Below are positions 44,414 to 52,899 of a DNA stretch of 64,000 bases, piece after piece. The notes beneath the pieces were generated by a model that saw only the letters and a list, made by a program, of their open reading frames with translations, did not search any database and was not told the DNA's origin. The stretch spans positions 1 to 64,000 of the forward strand of contig JAUZPI010000002.1 of assembly GCA_030706015.1 (NCBI GenBank), read 5' to 3'. Numbering within the stretch: position 1 is the stretch's first letter; each line of letters begins with the position of its first letter. Both the position numbers and the translations under genes were made by a program. This DNA comes from Bacillota bacterium (GTDB lineage Bacteria; Bacillota; Clostridia; Clostridiales; Clostridiaceae).

Positions 44414-45883
44414 CTATTGTGCATTAGCAGCTTTTAATTTTTCTATTCCTTTTTGAAGTCTTTTCAAAGATTCTTCTTTTCCAATTATATCTGCTATTTC
44501 AAAGGCGCCGCCTGGTGTGGATTGTTTTCCTGAAAGAGCAGTTCTTAAAGGCCAAAGAATTATTCCATTCTTTACTTCCATTTCTTTAGCAAGGTTTAGC
44601 ATAGATTCTTCTACAGCCTTTAAATTCCAATCTGAAAGTGCTTCAAGTACCTCATAACATTTTTCTAAGCTGATTAAAGAGTTTTCGCTATTTGTTTTCA
44701 TTTTCTTATGAGTATACATTGCTATATCATAATCAGGAAGTTCCTCAAAGAAGTCAATAGCGTCAGGAATGTCACTTAAAACTTCAGTTCTCACCTGCAT
44801 AAGCTCGCTTATTTTCATTAAATCAATATTAGGATTTTTGATTGCTTGTGCATAGTATGGTACTGCAAGCTTATGGAATTCTTCTAGAGAAAGTCTTCTG
44901 ATATATTCCCCGTTCATCCATTTAAGCTTAACTGGGTCAAAAGTAGCAGGTGATTTGTTTATGGTTTTATAATCAAATTTTTCTACTAATTCTTTCAGAG
45001 TAAATATTTCATTTTCACCGTCAGGGTTCCAGCCAAGAAGTGCGATGTAATTTAAAACAGCCTCTTTTAAATAGCCTTTTGAAACTAAATCATTAAAGGA
45101 AGCGTCTCCGTTTCTCTTGCTTAATTTGCTATGAGCATCCTTCATTATTGGTGAACAATGTACGTATACAGGAACTTCCCAGCCAAAAGCCTCGTATAAG
45201 CGGTTGTATTTTGGAGCTGAGGACAAATATTCATTTCCTCTAACTACATGAGTTATACCCATAAGATGATCGTCAACAACATTTGCAAAATTATATGTAG
45301 GATATCCATCAGATTTCATAAGTATCATATCATCTAATTCTGAGTTGTCTACTTGTATCGTTCCATAAATAACATCCTCAAATACTGTAGTTCCAGTTTC
45401 AGGATTATTTTGTCTTATAACGTATGGAATACCAGAAGCAAGTTTTTCCTGTACCTCTTCTTTAGTTAAATGAAGGCAGTGCTTGTCATATTTATAAGTC
45501 TTTTTATCAGCTTCGGCTGCATTTCTTACTTCATCTAATCTTTCTTTTGTACAGAAACAGTAATAAGCTTCACCTTTTTCAACTAATTCCTCAGCATATT
45601 TTCTGTATATATTAATTCTTTGGCTTTGAATATATGGGCCAACTGGACCGCCTATGTCTGGACCTTCATCATGAATAAGACCAGTTTCTGCCAAAGTTTT
45701 ATATATAATATCAACAGCTCCCTCAACATATCGCTCTTGATCTGTGTCTTCTATTCTTAATATGAATTTACCACCTTCATGCTTTGCTATAAGGTAAGTA
45801 TATAGGGCAGTTCTTAAATTTCCAACGTGCATATAGCCAGTAGGGCTTGGCGCGAACCTAGTTCTGATTTCTTTAGTGGACAT
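44414..45883 (-). CDS. gltX: Glutamyl-tRNA synthetase
   Basis: 489 residues from ATG 45883, chosen because AGGAG lies 8 bases upstream; the frame is open three codons further. Class I synthetase: HIGH motif as HVGN in RFAPSPTGYMHVGNLRTALY, KMSKS as KLSKR in HSKLSKRNGD. Zinc-finger-like region near residue 110 has Cys (YCFCTKERL). C-terminal anticodon-binding domain complete. In many Firmicutes the enzyme also charges tRNA-Gln with Glu for transamidation; no glnS is visible here. Leader carries two hairpins but no T-box core. Confidence 0.96.
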   Translation of the reverse strand: MSTKEIRTRFAPSPTGYMHVGNLRTALYTYLIAKHEGGKFILRIEDTDQERYVEGAVDIIYKTLAETGLIHDEGPDIGGPVGPYIQSQRINIYRKYAEELVEKGEAYYCFCTKERLDEVRNAAEADKKTYKYDKHCLHLTKEEVQEKLASGIPYVIRQNNPETGTTVFEDVIYGTIQVDNSELDDMILMKSDGYPTYNFANVVDDHLMGITHVVRGNEYLSSAPKYNRLYEAFGWEVPVYVHCSPIMKDAHSKLSKRNGDASFNDLVSKGYLKEAVLNYIALLGWNPDGENEIFTLKELVEKFDYKTINKSPATFDPVKLKWMNGEYIRRLSLEEFHKLAVPYYAQAIKNPNIDLMKISELMQVRTEVLSDIPDAIDFFEELPDYDIAMYTHKKMKTNSENSLISLEKCYEVLEALSDWNLKAVEESMLNLAKEMEVKNGIILWPLRTALSGKQSTPGGAFEIADIIGKEESLKRLQKGIEKLKAANAQ

Positions 45884-45913
45884 GTTATTCACTCCTATGT
45901 AATTTAATTATTG

Positions 45914-45958
45914 CTTTCATATAATGAAAGCCTTGCATCCTATATAGGACGTAAGGCT
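45914..45958 (-). other. Two consecutive hairpins in the gltX 5' leader
   Basis: CTTTCAT (45914-45920) pairs with ATGAAAG (45924-45930) around a 3-base loop, and a near-palindrome at 45929-45958 (AGCCTT.....TCCTAT and ATAGGA.....AAGGCT) forms a long stem with one mismatch and one wobble. They lie between the gltX promoter and its ribosome site. Confidence 0.55.
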
Positions 45959-45977
45959 GTGATTATTAGCTATTTCT

Positions 45978-46006
45978 ATAATATAACATATAAAAATTCA
46001 TGTCAA
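45978..46006 (-). promoter_or_regulatory. Promoter of gltX
   Basis: On the minus strand TTGACA (46006-46001), 17 bases, TATTAT (45983-45978). Confidence 0.7.
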
Positions 46007-46030
46007 GAAAGTGAGGATAAAAGGAAATTT

Positions 46031-46167
46031 AAAAGAGTGGATGCAGCTGACATCCACTCCTCCAAAAAACCTTTTTTAATGTAGTATGTAGATTTAACTA
46101 TAATCTACTTTTTGTATACTACTATAAGGTTTTGGATAAAGAATGAATTTAGTTAAGATTCATTCTT
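46031..46167 (-). other. Cluster of three stable hairpins in a long intergenic region
   Basis: (i) GAGTGGATG (46035-46043) with CATCCACTC (46051-46059), followed on the minus strand by TTTT and AAATTT, i.e. a possible terminator. (ii) GTAGTAT and GTAGATT (46081-46094) with AATCTAC (46102-46108) and ATACTAC (46116-46122), a 14-pair stem with a 7-base bulge. (iii) AAGAATGAAT (46139-46148) with ATTCATTCTT (46158-46167). Together with the array at 46204-46620 they could be the 3' part of a minus-strand non-coding RNA; there is no direct proof of transcription. Confidence 0.45.
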
Positions 46168-46203
46168 ACCCTAGGATTGTTGTAGGAACTCAAAGTAATC
46201 TAC

Positions 46204-46620
46204 ACTCCAACATATATACATATTTACATACCTATATATAGTCTGTGGACTATACACAAGCATTACAACAAGTATACACATCTTTGCTCGACTATATAAG
46301 ATACAGTAGAAACTATATATAATCTTTCGACTATATATAACCTCAACGACTAGTGCACTAAATCAGCACCCTATATAATCTTAGTTCGACCATTATACAT
46401 ATTTTCACACCATATATATACCTTTCGGCATATATATAGCGTTTACACACCTATAATAATCTTCTCGCCGACATATGATGAACCCATTTAAAGATCCAAC
46501 ATATATCTTTGTTCGAATATTTAAAAGCCGTTTCCAACCCTTAAATACTCTTAACTCAACTACTTTAAATCCCTTTACAACAATTATGATGCCCAAAGTA
46601 AATTAAATTATTCTTAAAAT
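46204..46620. repeat. Degenerate tandem array, unit about 20 bases
   Basis: At least 14 diverged units with the pattern CTATATATAA then CTTTCGA. Unit starts (the C or A before the TATA run) at 46211, 46232, 46250, 46271, 46292, 46313, 46331, 46350, 46371, 46391, 46411, 46429, 46451, 46472 and 46500; intervals mostly 18-22 bases, near two helical turns. No credible gene is inside; a 63-codon minus-strand frame at 46405-46596 has no ribosome site and is built from the repeats. Copies drift and fade towards 46620. Confidence 0.7.
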
Positions 46621-46698
46621 TTATGATTTTATGTCTTCAAAAAGAAATATAGGGTAAAATATAGTTATAGATATTTTGCTGTTGATGGAGTTGATAAA

Positions 46699-48045
46699 AT
46701 GGGTTCAGATATAAGATTTATTCATGCTGCAGATATACATTTAGGAAGTATAATATGTGTAAATGAAGAGGATTTTGTTTATAAAAATGCTGTTTATGAT
46801 TCTTTTGAGAAAATTTGTAGTTATGCAATAGAATATAAAGTTGATTTTCTCATTATTTCAGGAGATTTATATGATAGAGAATATCAATGTGTTAAAGCTA
46901 ATAAATTTTTTATAGAATGCTGCAAAAGATTAGAGAAGGAAAATATATATGTATATGCAATAGGAGGAAATCATGATCCATTAGGGGAAAGAAAGGAATT
47001 GTTTAATTTGCCTTCTAATGTTTATCTATTTGGATATGAACAGATCAGTTCTGTTGAATTCATTAAAAATGGTAAATTAGCCGCAAAATTGTATGGACAA
47101 TCCTATAGGTCAAAAGCGGAAGGAAGAAAAATTGTTGATAATTATAATGCGGAAGAACAAGATATATTTCACATAGCACTGCTTCATACCCAGTTAGATA
47201 ATAGTAATACAAACTATGTTCCATGCAGTTTAAGTGACTTGAAAAATAAGGAAGGTTTTAGTTATTGGGCACTTGGACATATACATAAATCTATAATTTT
47301 AAATAAAATAGAGCCTTGGATTATATATCCAGGAATTCCTCAAGGAAGAGATATAGGTGAGGAAGGAATAGGAGGGTGTGTACTTGTTAATTTATATAAC
47401 AGCAAAGATAGCAGTGTAGAATTATTACCTACTAGTTCTGTCATATGGAAGAAAGCAATTATTTCGATTGATGAGTCAGGACTAGAGATTAATAATTTAA
47501 CTGAATTAGAAGAGTATGCAGCTGCCAAGCTAGAGGAGTATATTAGTAACTATGTGGAAGAAATTAAGAAGTCAGATACTTATAACGGTTTTAAAATAAA
47601 TAAGGAACTTATTTCAGTGGCAAATAGCTTTATAGTAGATGTACAGATTGTAGGTAGAAGTCAGTTGTATTATATTTTTAATAATGATGAGAATGAAATT
47701 TTGGAAAATATGAAAACGTCATTAAATGGTGCCTTTATGAGAAAATACCCTGAAATGCACATACATGACATAGATGTTGATATTAAAAGACCTAACTTGG
47801 AGTTTCAAGAATTTATTGCTAACAATAATTTACTAAATGAAGTTAAAGAGATTATTAAAGAGATATATAGTAATGATGAACTTAGAAAAGAGCTTCTTAA
47901 TAGTGTTGGCAAGGTTTGGGAGACGAAATGGGATAATGAAAATATAAATCCTGCAAAGATTCAATTTGATGAGGATAAACTTAAAGATATATTGGATAAA
48001 TCAGAGGAGCTCATATTAAACAGTCTTTTGGAAAGGATAGAGTAG
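46699..48045 (+). CDS. YhaO/SbcD-like DNA repair exonuclease (metallophosphoesterase)
   Basis: 448 residues. Calcineurin-like phosphoesterase motifs in order: FIHAADIHLG (Asp and His), LIISGDLYD, AIGGNHDPLG, HTQLD, WALGHIHK; all metal ligands are present. The C-terminal capping region (about 290-448) is charged. In Bacillus, YhaO is encoded with YhaN and the pair resembles SbcD-SbcC (Mre11-Rad50). The next gene starts 1 base after its stop. GGAG 8 bases before ATG 46699. Likely acts on double-strand ends; direct role unproven. Confidence 0.9.
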   Translation: MGSDIRFIHAADIHLGSIICVNEEDFVYKNAVYDSFEKICSYAIEYKVDFLIISGDLYDREYQCVKANKFFIECCKRLEKENIYVYAIGGNHDPLGERKELFNLPSNVYLFGYEQISSVEFIKNGKLAAKLYGQSYRSKAEGRKIVDNYNAEEQDIFHIALLHTQLDNSNTNYVPCSLSDLKNKEGFSYWALGHIHKSIILNKIEPWIIYPGIPQGRDIGEEGIGGCVLVNLYNSKDSSVELLPTSSVIWKKAIISIDESGLEINNLTELEEYAAAKLEEYISNYVEEIKKSDTYNGFKINKELISVANSFIVDVQIVGRSQLYYIFNNDENEILENMKTSLNGAFMRKYPEMHIHDIDVDIKRPNLEFQEFIANNNLLNEVKEIIKEIYSNDELRKELLNSVGKVWETKWDNENINPAKIQFDEDKLKDILDKSEELILNSLLERIE

Positions 48046-48046
48046 C

Positions 48047-50950
48047 TTGAAATTAAAAAATCTATTTATCAGAGATTTTGGAATATACAAAAATCAATCT
48101 ATGATGAACATAAGTTCAAACATTGTGGTAATAGGAGGCAAAAATAGGGCTGGTAAGTCTACTTTGATGAAGATAATAAGAAGTATTGCTTATGGATTTA
48201 CAAATGAGAAATATCTGCCGCCAGCTGCCATTGAACATGAAATTGAAGCAGATGTTCTCGATGAATATAAACACTGCTATTGCATACGAAACAAAGGGAA
48301 GAGAAGACCGTATGTATCTCTTTTAAGTTCAAACAATCCTTCACTTGAGGAGGATATTAACAAAATCAGGGGTGAAATTGATTATTTTACTTATCAAGAG
48401 CTGTTTACAATATCCCTTGATGAATTGCAAGGCGTAACAAAGGAAAATGAAAATTTACAAGCCATACTTTTAGGAGCTGGAGTAAAAGATATAATGCAAA
48501 TACCAGCTATTGTTAACAATTATAAAAAGGATGCTAAAAAGATAGGAGGAGTAGCAGGGAATCCATCCAGTGCACTTTTTAAAGATGCCAGTCTTAAGAT
48601 ACAAGAGGGAATGGACTTAAAGAAAAAAGCATTATCTCAAGTTGAGCAGTATGATGAGAATAAAAAATTACTTAAAGACTTAGAAAATGATATCAAAGAT
48701 AATCAGCTGTTAATGGAAAGATTAAATAATAAATTAATTATTTTAGATTTAGTTAGAAGCAGCTATGATAAGCACAAAGTCATAATGAATTTAAAAAACA
48801 ATATAGATTTCAATGCATATAAGGAATTAAGGAATTATTATGGTGAAAGAATACCGTCCATTGAAATGGTGGAAGCTTTAAGTGAAGAGTATCAAGTTGC
48901 TTCTGGAGAATACAAGGACAAACTTAGATTATTTATTGATACCATTATGTTAGATAGCAAAGGAATCCTTTCAGTAGAAGGCTTAAAAGAAATTATGGTT
49001 ATAATAGATAAACTGCTTGTTAATGAAGAAACCATTAAAGAGAATTATAAGGATTTGTCCGGTATTAAAGAAAAGATAATTAACTATAATGATGATAAAC
49101 AGTATTGCATCGAATTGAATAAGAGAATACGGCATGAAGCAGGAGAGATAAATGAAGAATTTATCAACGATTACTCTAAAATATTAGAAATAAATACTGA
49201 TGAACTTCAATATCATGATTTATGCAGAATTGCTGATTTGTATGAAGAATATAGTAGAGAACTTGCACTTTTGAAGAATAGAAATGAAGAATTAATGAGA
49301 AGAAAGGTTTTACTAAAGGATGAATACACAAAAAGCAACACTGTAAATAAAGAGAGCCTAAATTTGTATACATACCTAGCTTTTATTTTTGCAGCAATTG
49401 GAGCGGCAGTATCCTTTTTTAACATAATACCTGGATTGGCTCTCATGGTATTTGGAATCATTTATGTTGTTGCCAGCAATATTAATAAGGTATTTAGAGA
49501 TAATGGAAACAAGTCCATAAAAGATAATTTTTCATTTCAACTAAAAACTATAGATGTAGAAATTAATGAAGTGGATTATAGGATAAAGGAATTGGGTGAC
49601 AAACTTAAACCCGTAGATGAGGATTTCACCAATTATAAAGCAATGCTCAGACTACACGGAGACATTGGACCACAGGGAATTAAGGATTATTTTAAAGCTA
49701 TAAAAAATATAAAGCAAAAAATAAATGATTTAAAAATATCTATAGAAGCTGCCGAAAACCAAGCTAAAGAAATTAATGAAAGGCTTGAAAAAATTGATAG
49801 TCTCTGCAAAGAGTTTTATACCATAATTTTTAATGAAATACCTAGCTATAATGGCAGTGAGAAAATAAATAATTACGAAGAATTATTAATGAATGTAACT
49901 AAACTTTATGGATATGTATCAGATGCTGCGGAAATAAAACTACTAGAAAAGCAAAAAATAAAATTAGAAGCAACAATTAAGGGGTATGTAAAAAATAGGG
50001 CTACAGGAGATAAAAGTGATAATATTGCTGAGAATCTAGAGAAGTATTTGGATAATCTAAAAACTTATAATGATTATAATGAGATATACAGTAAAATTAA
50101 TAGTCTTAAACTTCAGATTTCAGCATCTATAAAATCGGTTCATGCTAGGAATGCCTTAGAAATGGAGCTTGGACAAAATTGCACAGATGAGCAGCTTGAG
50201 GAGGGCTTTTATAAAATTCTTTTCCAATATGCCTCTATTGAAGAGATTAATAGGGGGTATGAACTCTTAGTAAAAAAATTAACTGACAAAGAAATTGAAT
50301 TTAAGAAACTGGAGGAACATAAGACTCATTTGGTTGATGAAATTAAGAAACTTTCATCCATAGAGTTACTGGAAAAGTCTCAGGTATTAATTGAGCAGGG
50401 AAGAAATGAATTAAGTAGGTTAGCGGAAAAGTTTGCTGTTTATAACAGTGCAGCATTTTTAATGACAAAGGTTCAAGAAAAGTTTTTAGAAAGGGCAAAA
50501 TCATCATTACTAAATGATGCCAGCGAAGTTCTAAAAGAAATTACTAGCGGTGAATACATGAAAATTGAGCCTTCAGAAAACTTAAGCAGCCTTGAATTTG
50601 AGACTGTAATGGATAATGGTGAAAGAAATGAAGATGTTAGTGTGCTTAGCAGGGGTACTAGGGAACAATTGTTTTTATCCGTAAGAATAAGCAGAATAAA
50701 GGATATCAAACCATCTATGCCTGTTATATTAGATGATTCTTTGGTTAACTTTGACAAAAGACATTTAATAAATACGATTAATGTTATAAATGATTTATCA
50801 ATAACAAATCAAATTTTTATTTTGACTTGCCATCCTGAGATCATAGAGATAATAGAAAACAGATGCGAAGAAGTTCAATATTTTAAAGTAGATAAAGGAA
50901 TAATAAGTTCTTCCGAATACAGAGAATTAAAGGCCTATCTAGAAAAGTAA
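48047..50950 (+). CDS. YhaN-like SMC/Rad50-type ATPase
   Basis: 967 residues from TTG 48047, with AAAGGATAG upstream. N-terminal ABC head: Walker A IGGKNRAGKSTLMK (about 31-44). Long coiled-coil arms (about 180-780), interrupted near 445-485 by two hydrophobic segments (LYTYLAFIFAAIGAAVSFF and PGLALMVFGIIYVVASN), typical of YhaN and unlike true SbcC, so the protein may be membrane-attached. C-terminal head: signature-like SVLSRGTREQLFLSVRIS, Walker B PVILDDSLVNFD. It works with the upstream nuclease, presumably opening or tethering DNA ends. Confidence 0.88.
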   Translation: MKLKNLFIRDFGIYKNQSMMNISSNIVVIGGKNRAGKSTLMKIIRSIAYGFTNEKYLPPAAIEHEIEADVLDEYKHCYCIRNKGKRRPYVSLLSSNNPSLEEDINKIRGEIDYFTYQELFTISLDELQGVTKENENLQAILLGAGVKDIMQIPAIVNNYKKDAKKIGGVAGNPSSALFKDASLKIQEGMDLKKKALSQVEQYDENKKLLKDLENDIKDNQLLMERLNNKLIILDLVRSSYDKHKVIMNLKNNIDFNAYKELRNYYGERIPSIEMVEALSEEYQVASGEYKDKLRLFIDTIMLDSKGILSVEGLKEIMVIIDKLLVNEETIKENYKDLSGIKEKIINYNDDKQYCIELNKRIRHEAGEINEEFINDYSKILEINTDELQYHDLCRIADLYEEYSRELALLKNRNEELMRRKVLLKDEYTKSNTVNKESLNLYTYLAFIFAAIGAAVSFFNIIPGLALMVFGIIYVVASNINKVFRDNGNKSIKDNFSFQLKTIDVEINEVDYRIKELGDKLKPVDEDFTNYKAMLRLHGDIGPQGIKDYFKAIKNIKQKINDLKISIEAAENQAKEINERLEKIDSLCKEFYTIIFNEIPSYNGSEKINNYEELLMNVTKLYGYVSDAAEIKLLEKQKIKLEATIKGYVKNRATGDKSDNIAENLEKYLDNLKTYNDYNEIYSKINSLKLQISASIKSVHARNALEMELGQNCTDEQLEEGFYKILFQYASIEEINRGYELLVKKLTDKEIEFKKLEEHKTHLVDEIKKLSSIELLEKSQVLIEQGRNELSRLAEKFAVYNSAAFLMTKVQEKFLERAKSSLLNDASEVLKEITSGEYMKIEPSENLSSLEFETVMDNGERNEDVSVLSRGTREQLFLSVRISRIKDIKPSMPVILDDSLVNFDKRHLINTINVINDLSITNQIFILTCHPEIIEIIENRCEEVQYFKVDKGIISSSEYRELKAYLEK

Positions 50951-50973
50951 AAATTAAAGCTTATATGCAAAAT

Positions 50974-51013
50974 AGAAGGGTGCAATTCTTTTAATTAAGA
51001 ACTGCACCCTTCT
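50974..51013. terminator. Bidirectional terminator between yhaN-like gene and sugar ABC operon
   Basis: AGAAGGGTGCA (50974-50984) pairs with TGCACCCTTCT (51003-51013); the inner bases also pair partly. Confidence 0.85.
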
Positions 51014-51040
51014 TATATATTTATTGGTTGAATGAGGAGC

Positions 51041-51925
51041 TTATTTAATACTACCAGCTGTAACAGATTTGATGATGTGTTTTTGAGCAAGGAAATAGAA
51101 TATAATTACTGGTATAACATCTAGTACCAATCCTGCAAGTGCTAAATTCCACTGTTTTGTATATTCTCCGAAGAAGAAGAAGGTTTTAAGTGGTATTGTC
51201 ATTGTATCAGGATTATTTATTACTAGTGATGGTAGTAAATAGTCATTCCAGATAGCTACAGTATTTAATATTGCAACAGTAATAGAGATTGGTTTTAATA
51301 ATGGAAATATTATAAGCCAAAATGTTTGCAATTTACTGCAGCCATCTATCATAGCCGCTTCATCTAATTCTTTTGGAATACTTTTTAAGAATCCATGATA
51401 TAAGAATATTGATAAAGAGCAGAAAAATCCAAGGTACATAACTATTAAGCCAGGCACATTTAATAGATTTAATTTACCCATAAGTCTTATTAATGGAAGC
51501 ATTACTGCTTGAAATGGAACAATCATAGAAGCAATAAACAGCATGAATATAAAGCCGCTGAGCTTACTCTTAGTACGTTCCAGCATCCATGCAGCCATGG
51601 ATGAAAAAACAACGATAATTATTACACTAAAAAATGTTATTATCATTGAGTGACCTAGAGAGGTAAAAAAGTCTAATCTATCATAGGCTTGAGAATAGTT
51701 TTCAGTAGTCCATTTTAGTGGAAAAGCAAGTGTGCTTGAAAACAATTCTTTTTTAGTCTTAAATGAGTTAACTATAATTATATAGAAAGGTGATAAAAAC
51801 AATAATCCCAATAAAGCACTAAGTATTATACTTACTATCTTTTTTGCACTTATAGTATGTTTTACTTTCACTGAAACTTCGGTTTCTGTTATTTTTTCAG
51901 TTGTCACTGTTTCATTAGTTCTCAT
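51041..51925 (-). CDS. Carbohydrate ABC transporter permease (MalG/CUT1 type)
   Basis: 294 residues, six membrane helices, with a ~25-residue charged cytoplasmic N-terminus. The EAA coupling loop DEAAMIDGCSKLQTFWLIIFPLL is intact. Last gene of the operon; its ATG overlaps the stop of the other permease gene by one base. Together they form the membrane channel of a CUT1 (oligosaccharide or glycerol-phosphate type) importer. Confidence 0.93.
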   Translation of the reverse strand: MRTNETVTTEKITETEVSVKVKHTISAKKIVSIILSALLGLLFLSPFYIIIVNSFKTKKELFSSTLAFPLKWTTENYSQAYDRLDFFTSLGHSMIITFFSVIIIVVFSSMAAWMLERTKSKLSGFIFMLFIASMIVPFQAVMLPLIRLMGKLNLLNVPGLIVMYLGFFCSLSIFLYHGFLKSIPKELDEAAMIDGCSKLQTFWLIIFPLLKPISITVAILNTVAIWNDYLLPSLVINNPDTMTIPLKTFFFFGEYTKQWNLALAGLVLDVIPVIIFYFLAQKHIIKSVTAGSIK

Positions 51926-52800
51926 TATGCTTCCACCTCTCCCTTCTTAGAAAAATATACTTGAGTAACTGATACGATTCCAATAAGCAGGAAGAAAACA
52001 ACCGCTTTTGCTTGTGCAACCCCCATTAGATTAAATTGAAAGGCTGTGTTATATATATTCATAGCTAACATTTCTGTTGCTTTAGCAGGACCACCAGCAG
52101 TTAAGGATAAATTCTGATCATAAAGTTTAAATGAGTTTGAAAGAGTTAAAAATACACTAACAGTAAAAGCTGGTCTTACTAAAGGAATTGTTATATTCTT
52201 AACTCTTTGCCAAACGTTTGCTCCATCAATTTGTGCTGCTTCTAAAAGTTCTGGTGGAATATTTTGAAGGGATGATATATATATAACCATTAAATATCCT
52301 GCCATTTGCCAGGACATTAAAATAATAAGTCCAATTAATCCAGTTTTTCCATTAGAAAGCCATCCCATTAGCCATTGCTGACCAAGGACTTTTCCAAGAC
52401 CTGCAAAAACTTGTGTAAATATAAATTGCCATATAAAACCTAAGATTAGACCACCGATTAGATTAGGCATAAAGAATATAGTTCTTAAAATATTAGTGAA
52501 CTTTGATTCTCTTGTTACCAGAAGGGCTAATCCAAAGCCTAAGGCGTTTAATACAATTATAGATGGAATAGTGAACTTAAGCGTGAATAGAAAGGATTGC
52601 AGGAAAGTAGCATCTTTAAAAGCTGTGATATAATTCTGTATACCAACCCATTTTAAATCTGATCCAATACCATTCCAATCAGTAAAGGAGTAATATATTC
52701 CAAATAGCAATGGTATAAGTTGGACTAAAGCGTAAGCAATGAGAACAGGGCCAACAAATGCCCAGAAAGTAAACTTATTTTTTTTATAAACTTGTTTCAT
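51925..52800 (-). CDS. Carbohydrate ABC transporter permease (MalF/UgpA type)
   Basis: 291 residues from ATG 52800 (AAAGGAGAG upstream; the frame continues 20 codons further without a better ribosome site). Six membrane helices; EAA loop LEAAQIDGANVWQRVKNITIPL. Second gene of the sugar operon. No ATP-binding subunit is encoded here, so the transporter probably uses a shared MsmX-type ATPase made elsewhere. Confidence 0.93.
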   Translation of the reverse strand: MKQVYKKNKFTFWAFVGPVLIAYALVQLIPLLFGIYYSFTDWNGIGSDLKWVGIQNYITAFKDATFLQSFLFTLKFTIPSIIVLNALGFGLALLVTRESKFTNILRTIFFMPNLIGGLILGFIWQFIFTQVFAGLGKVLGQQWLMGWLSNGKTGLIGLIILMSWQMAGYLMVIYISSLQNIPPELLEAAQIDGANVWQRVKNITIPLVRPAFTVSVFLTLSNSFKLYDQNLSLTAGGPAKATEMLAMNIYNTAFQFNLMGVAQAKAVVFFLLIGIVSVTQVYFSKKGEVEA

Positions 52801-52899
52801 TACCTTCTCTCCTTTGTATTGATTCTTGGATAAAATCCTGGACCAGTTATAAAACAACATGTCCAGGATTTTTATAAGGGAAATTTATTATGTGCTTAT

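Noticed and set aside
46405..46596. 63-codon minus-strand frame in the tandem array
   Set aside because: Its codons are simply the AT-rich repeat units read through; it has no ribosome binding site and no family resemblance.
46204..46620. CRISPR array
   Set aside because: The repeated units are themselves variable, only about 20 bases apart, without constant repeats separated by unique spacers, and no cas genes are present.
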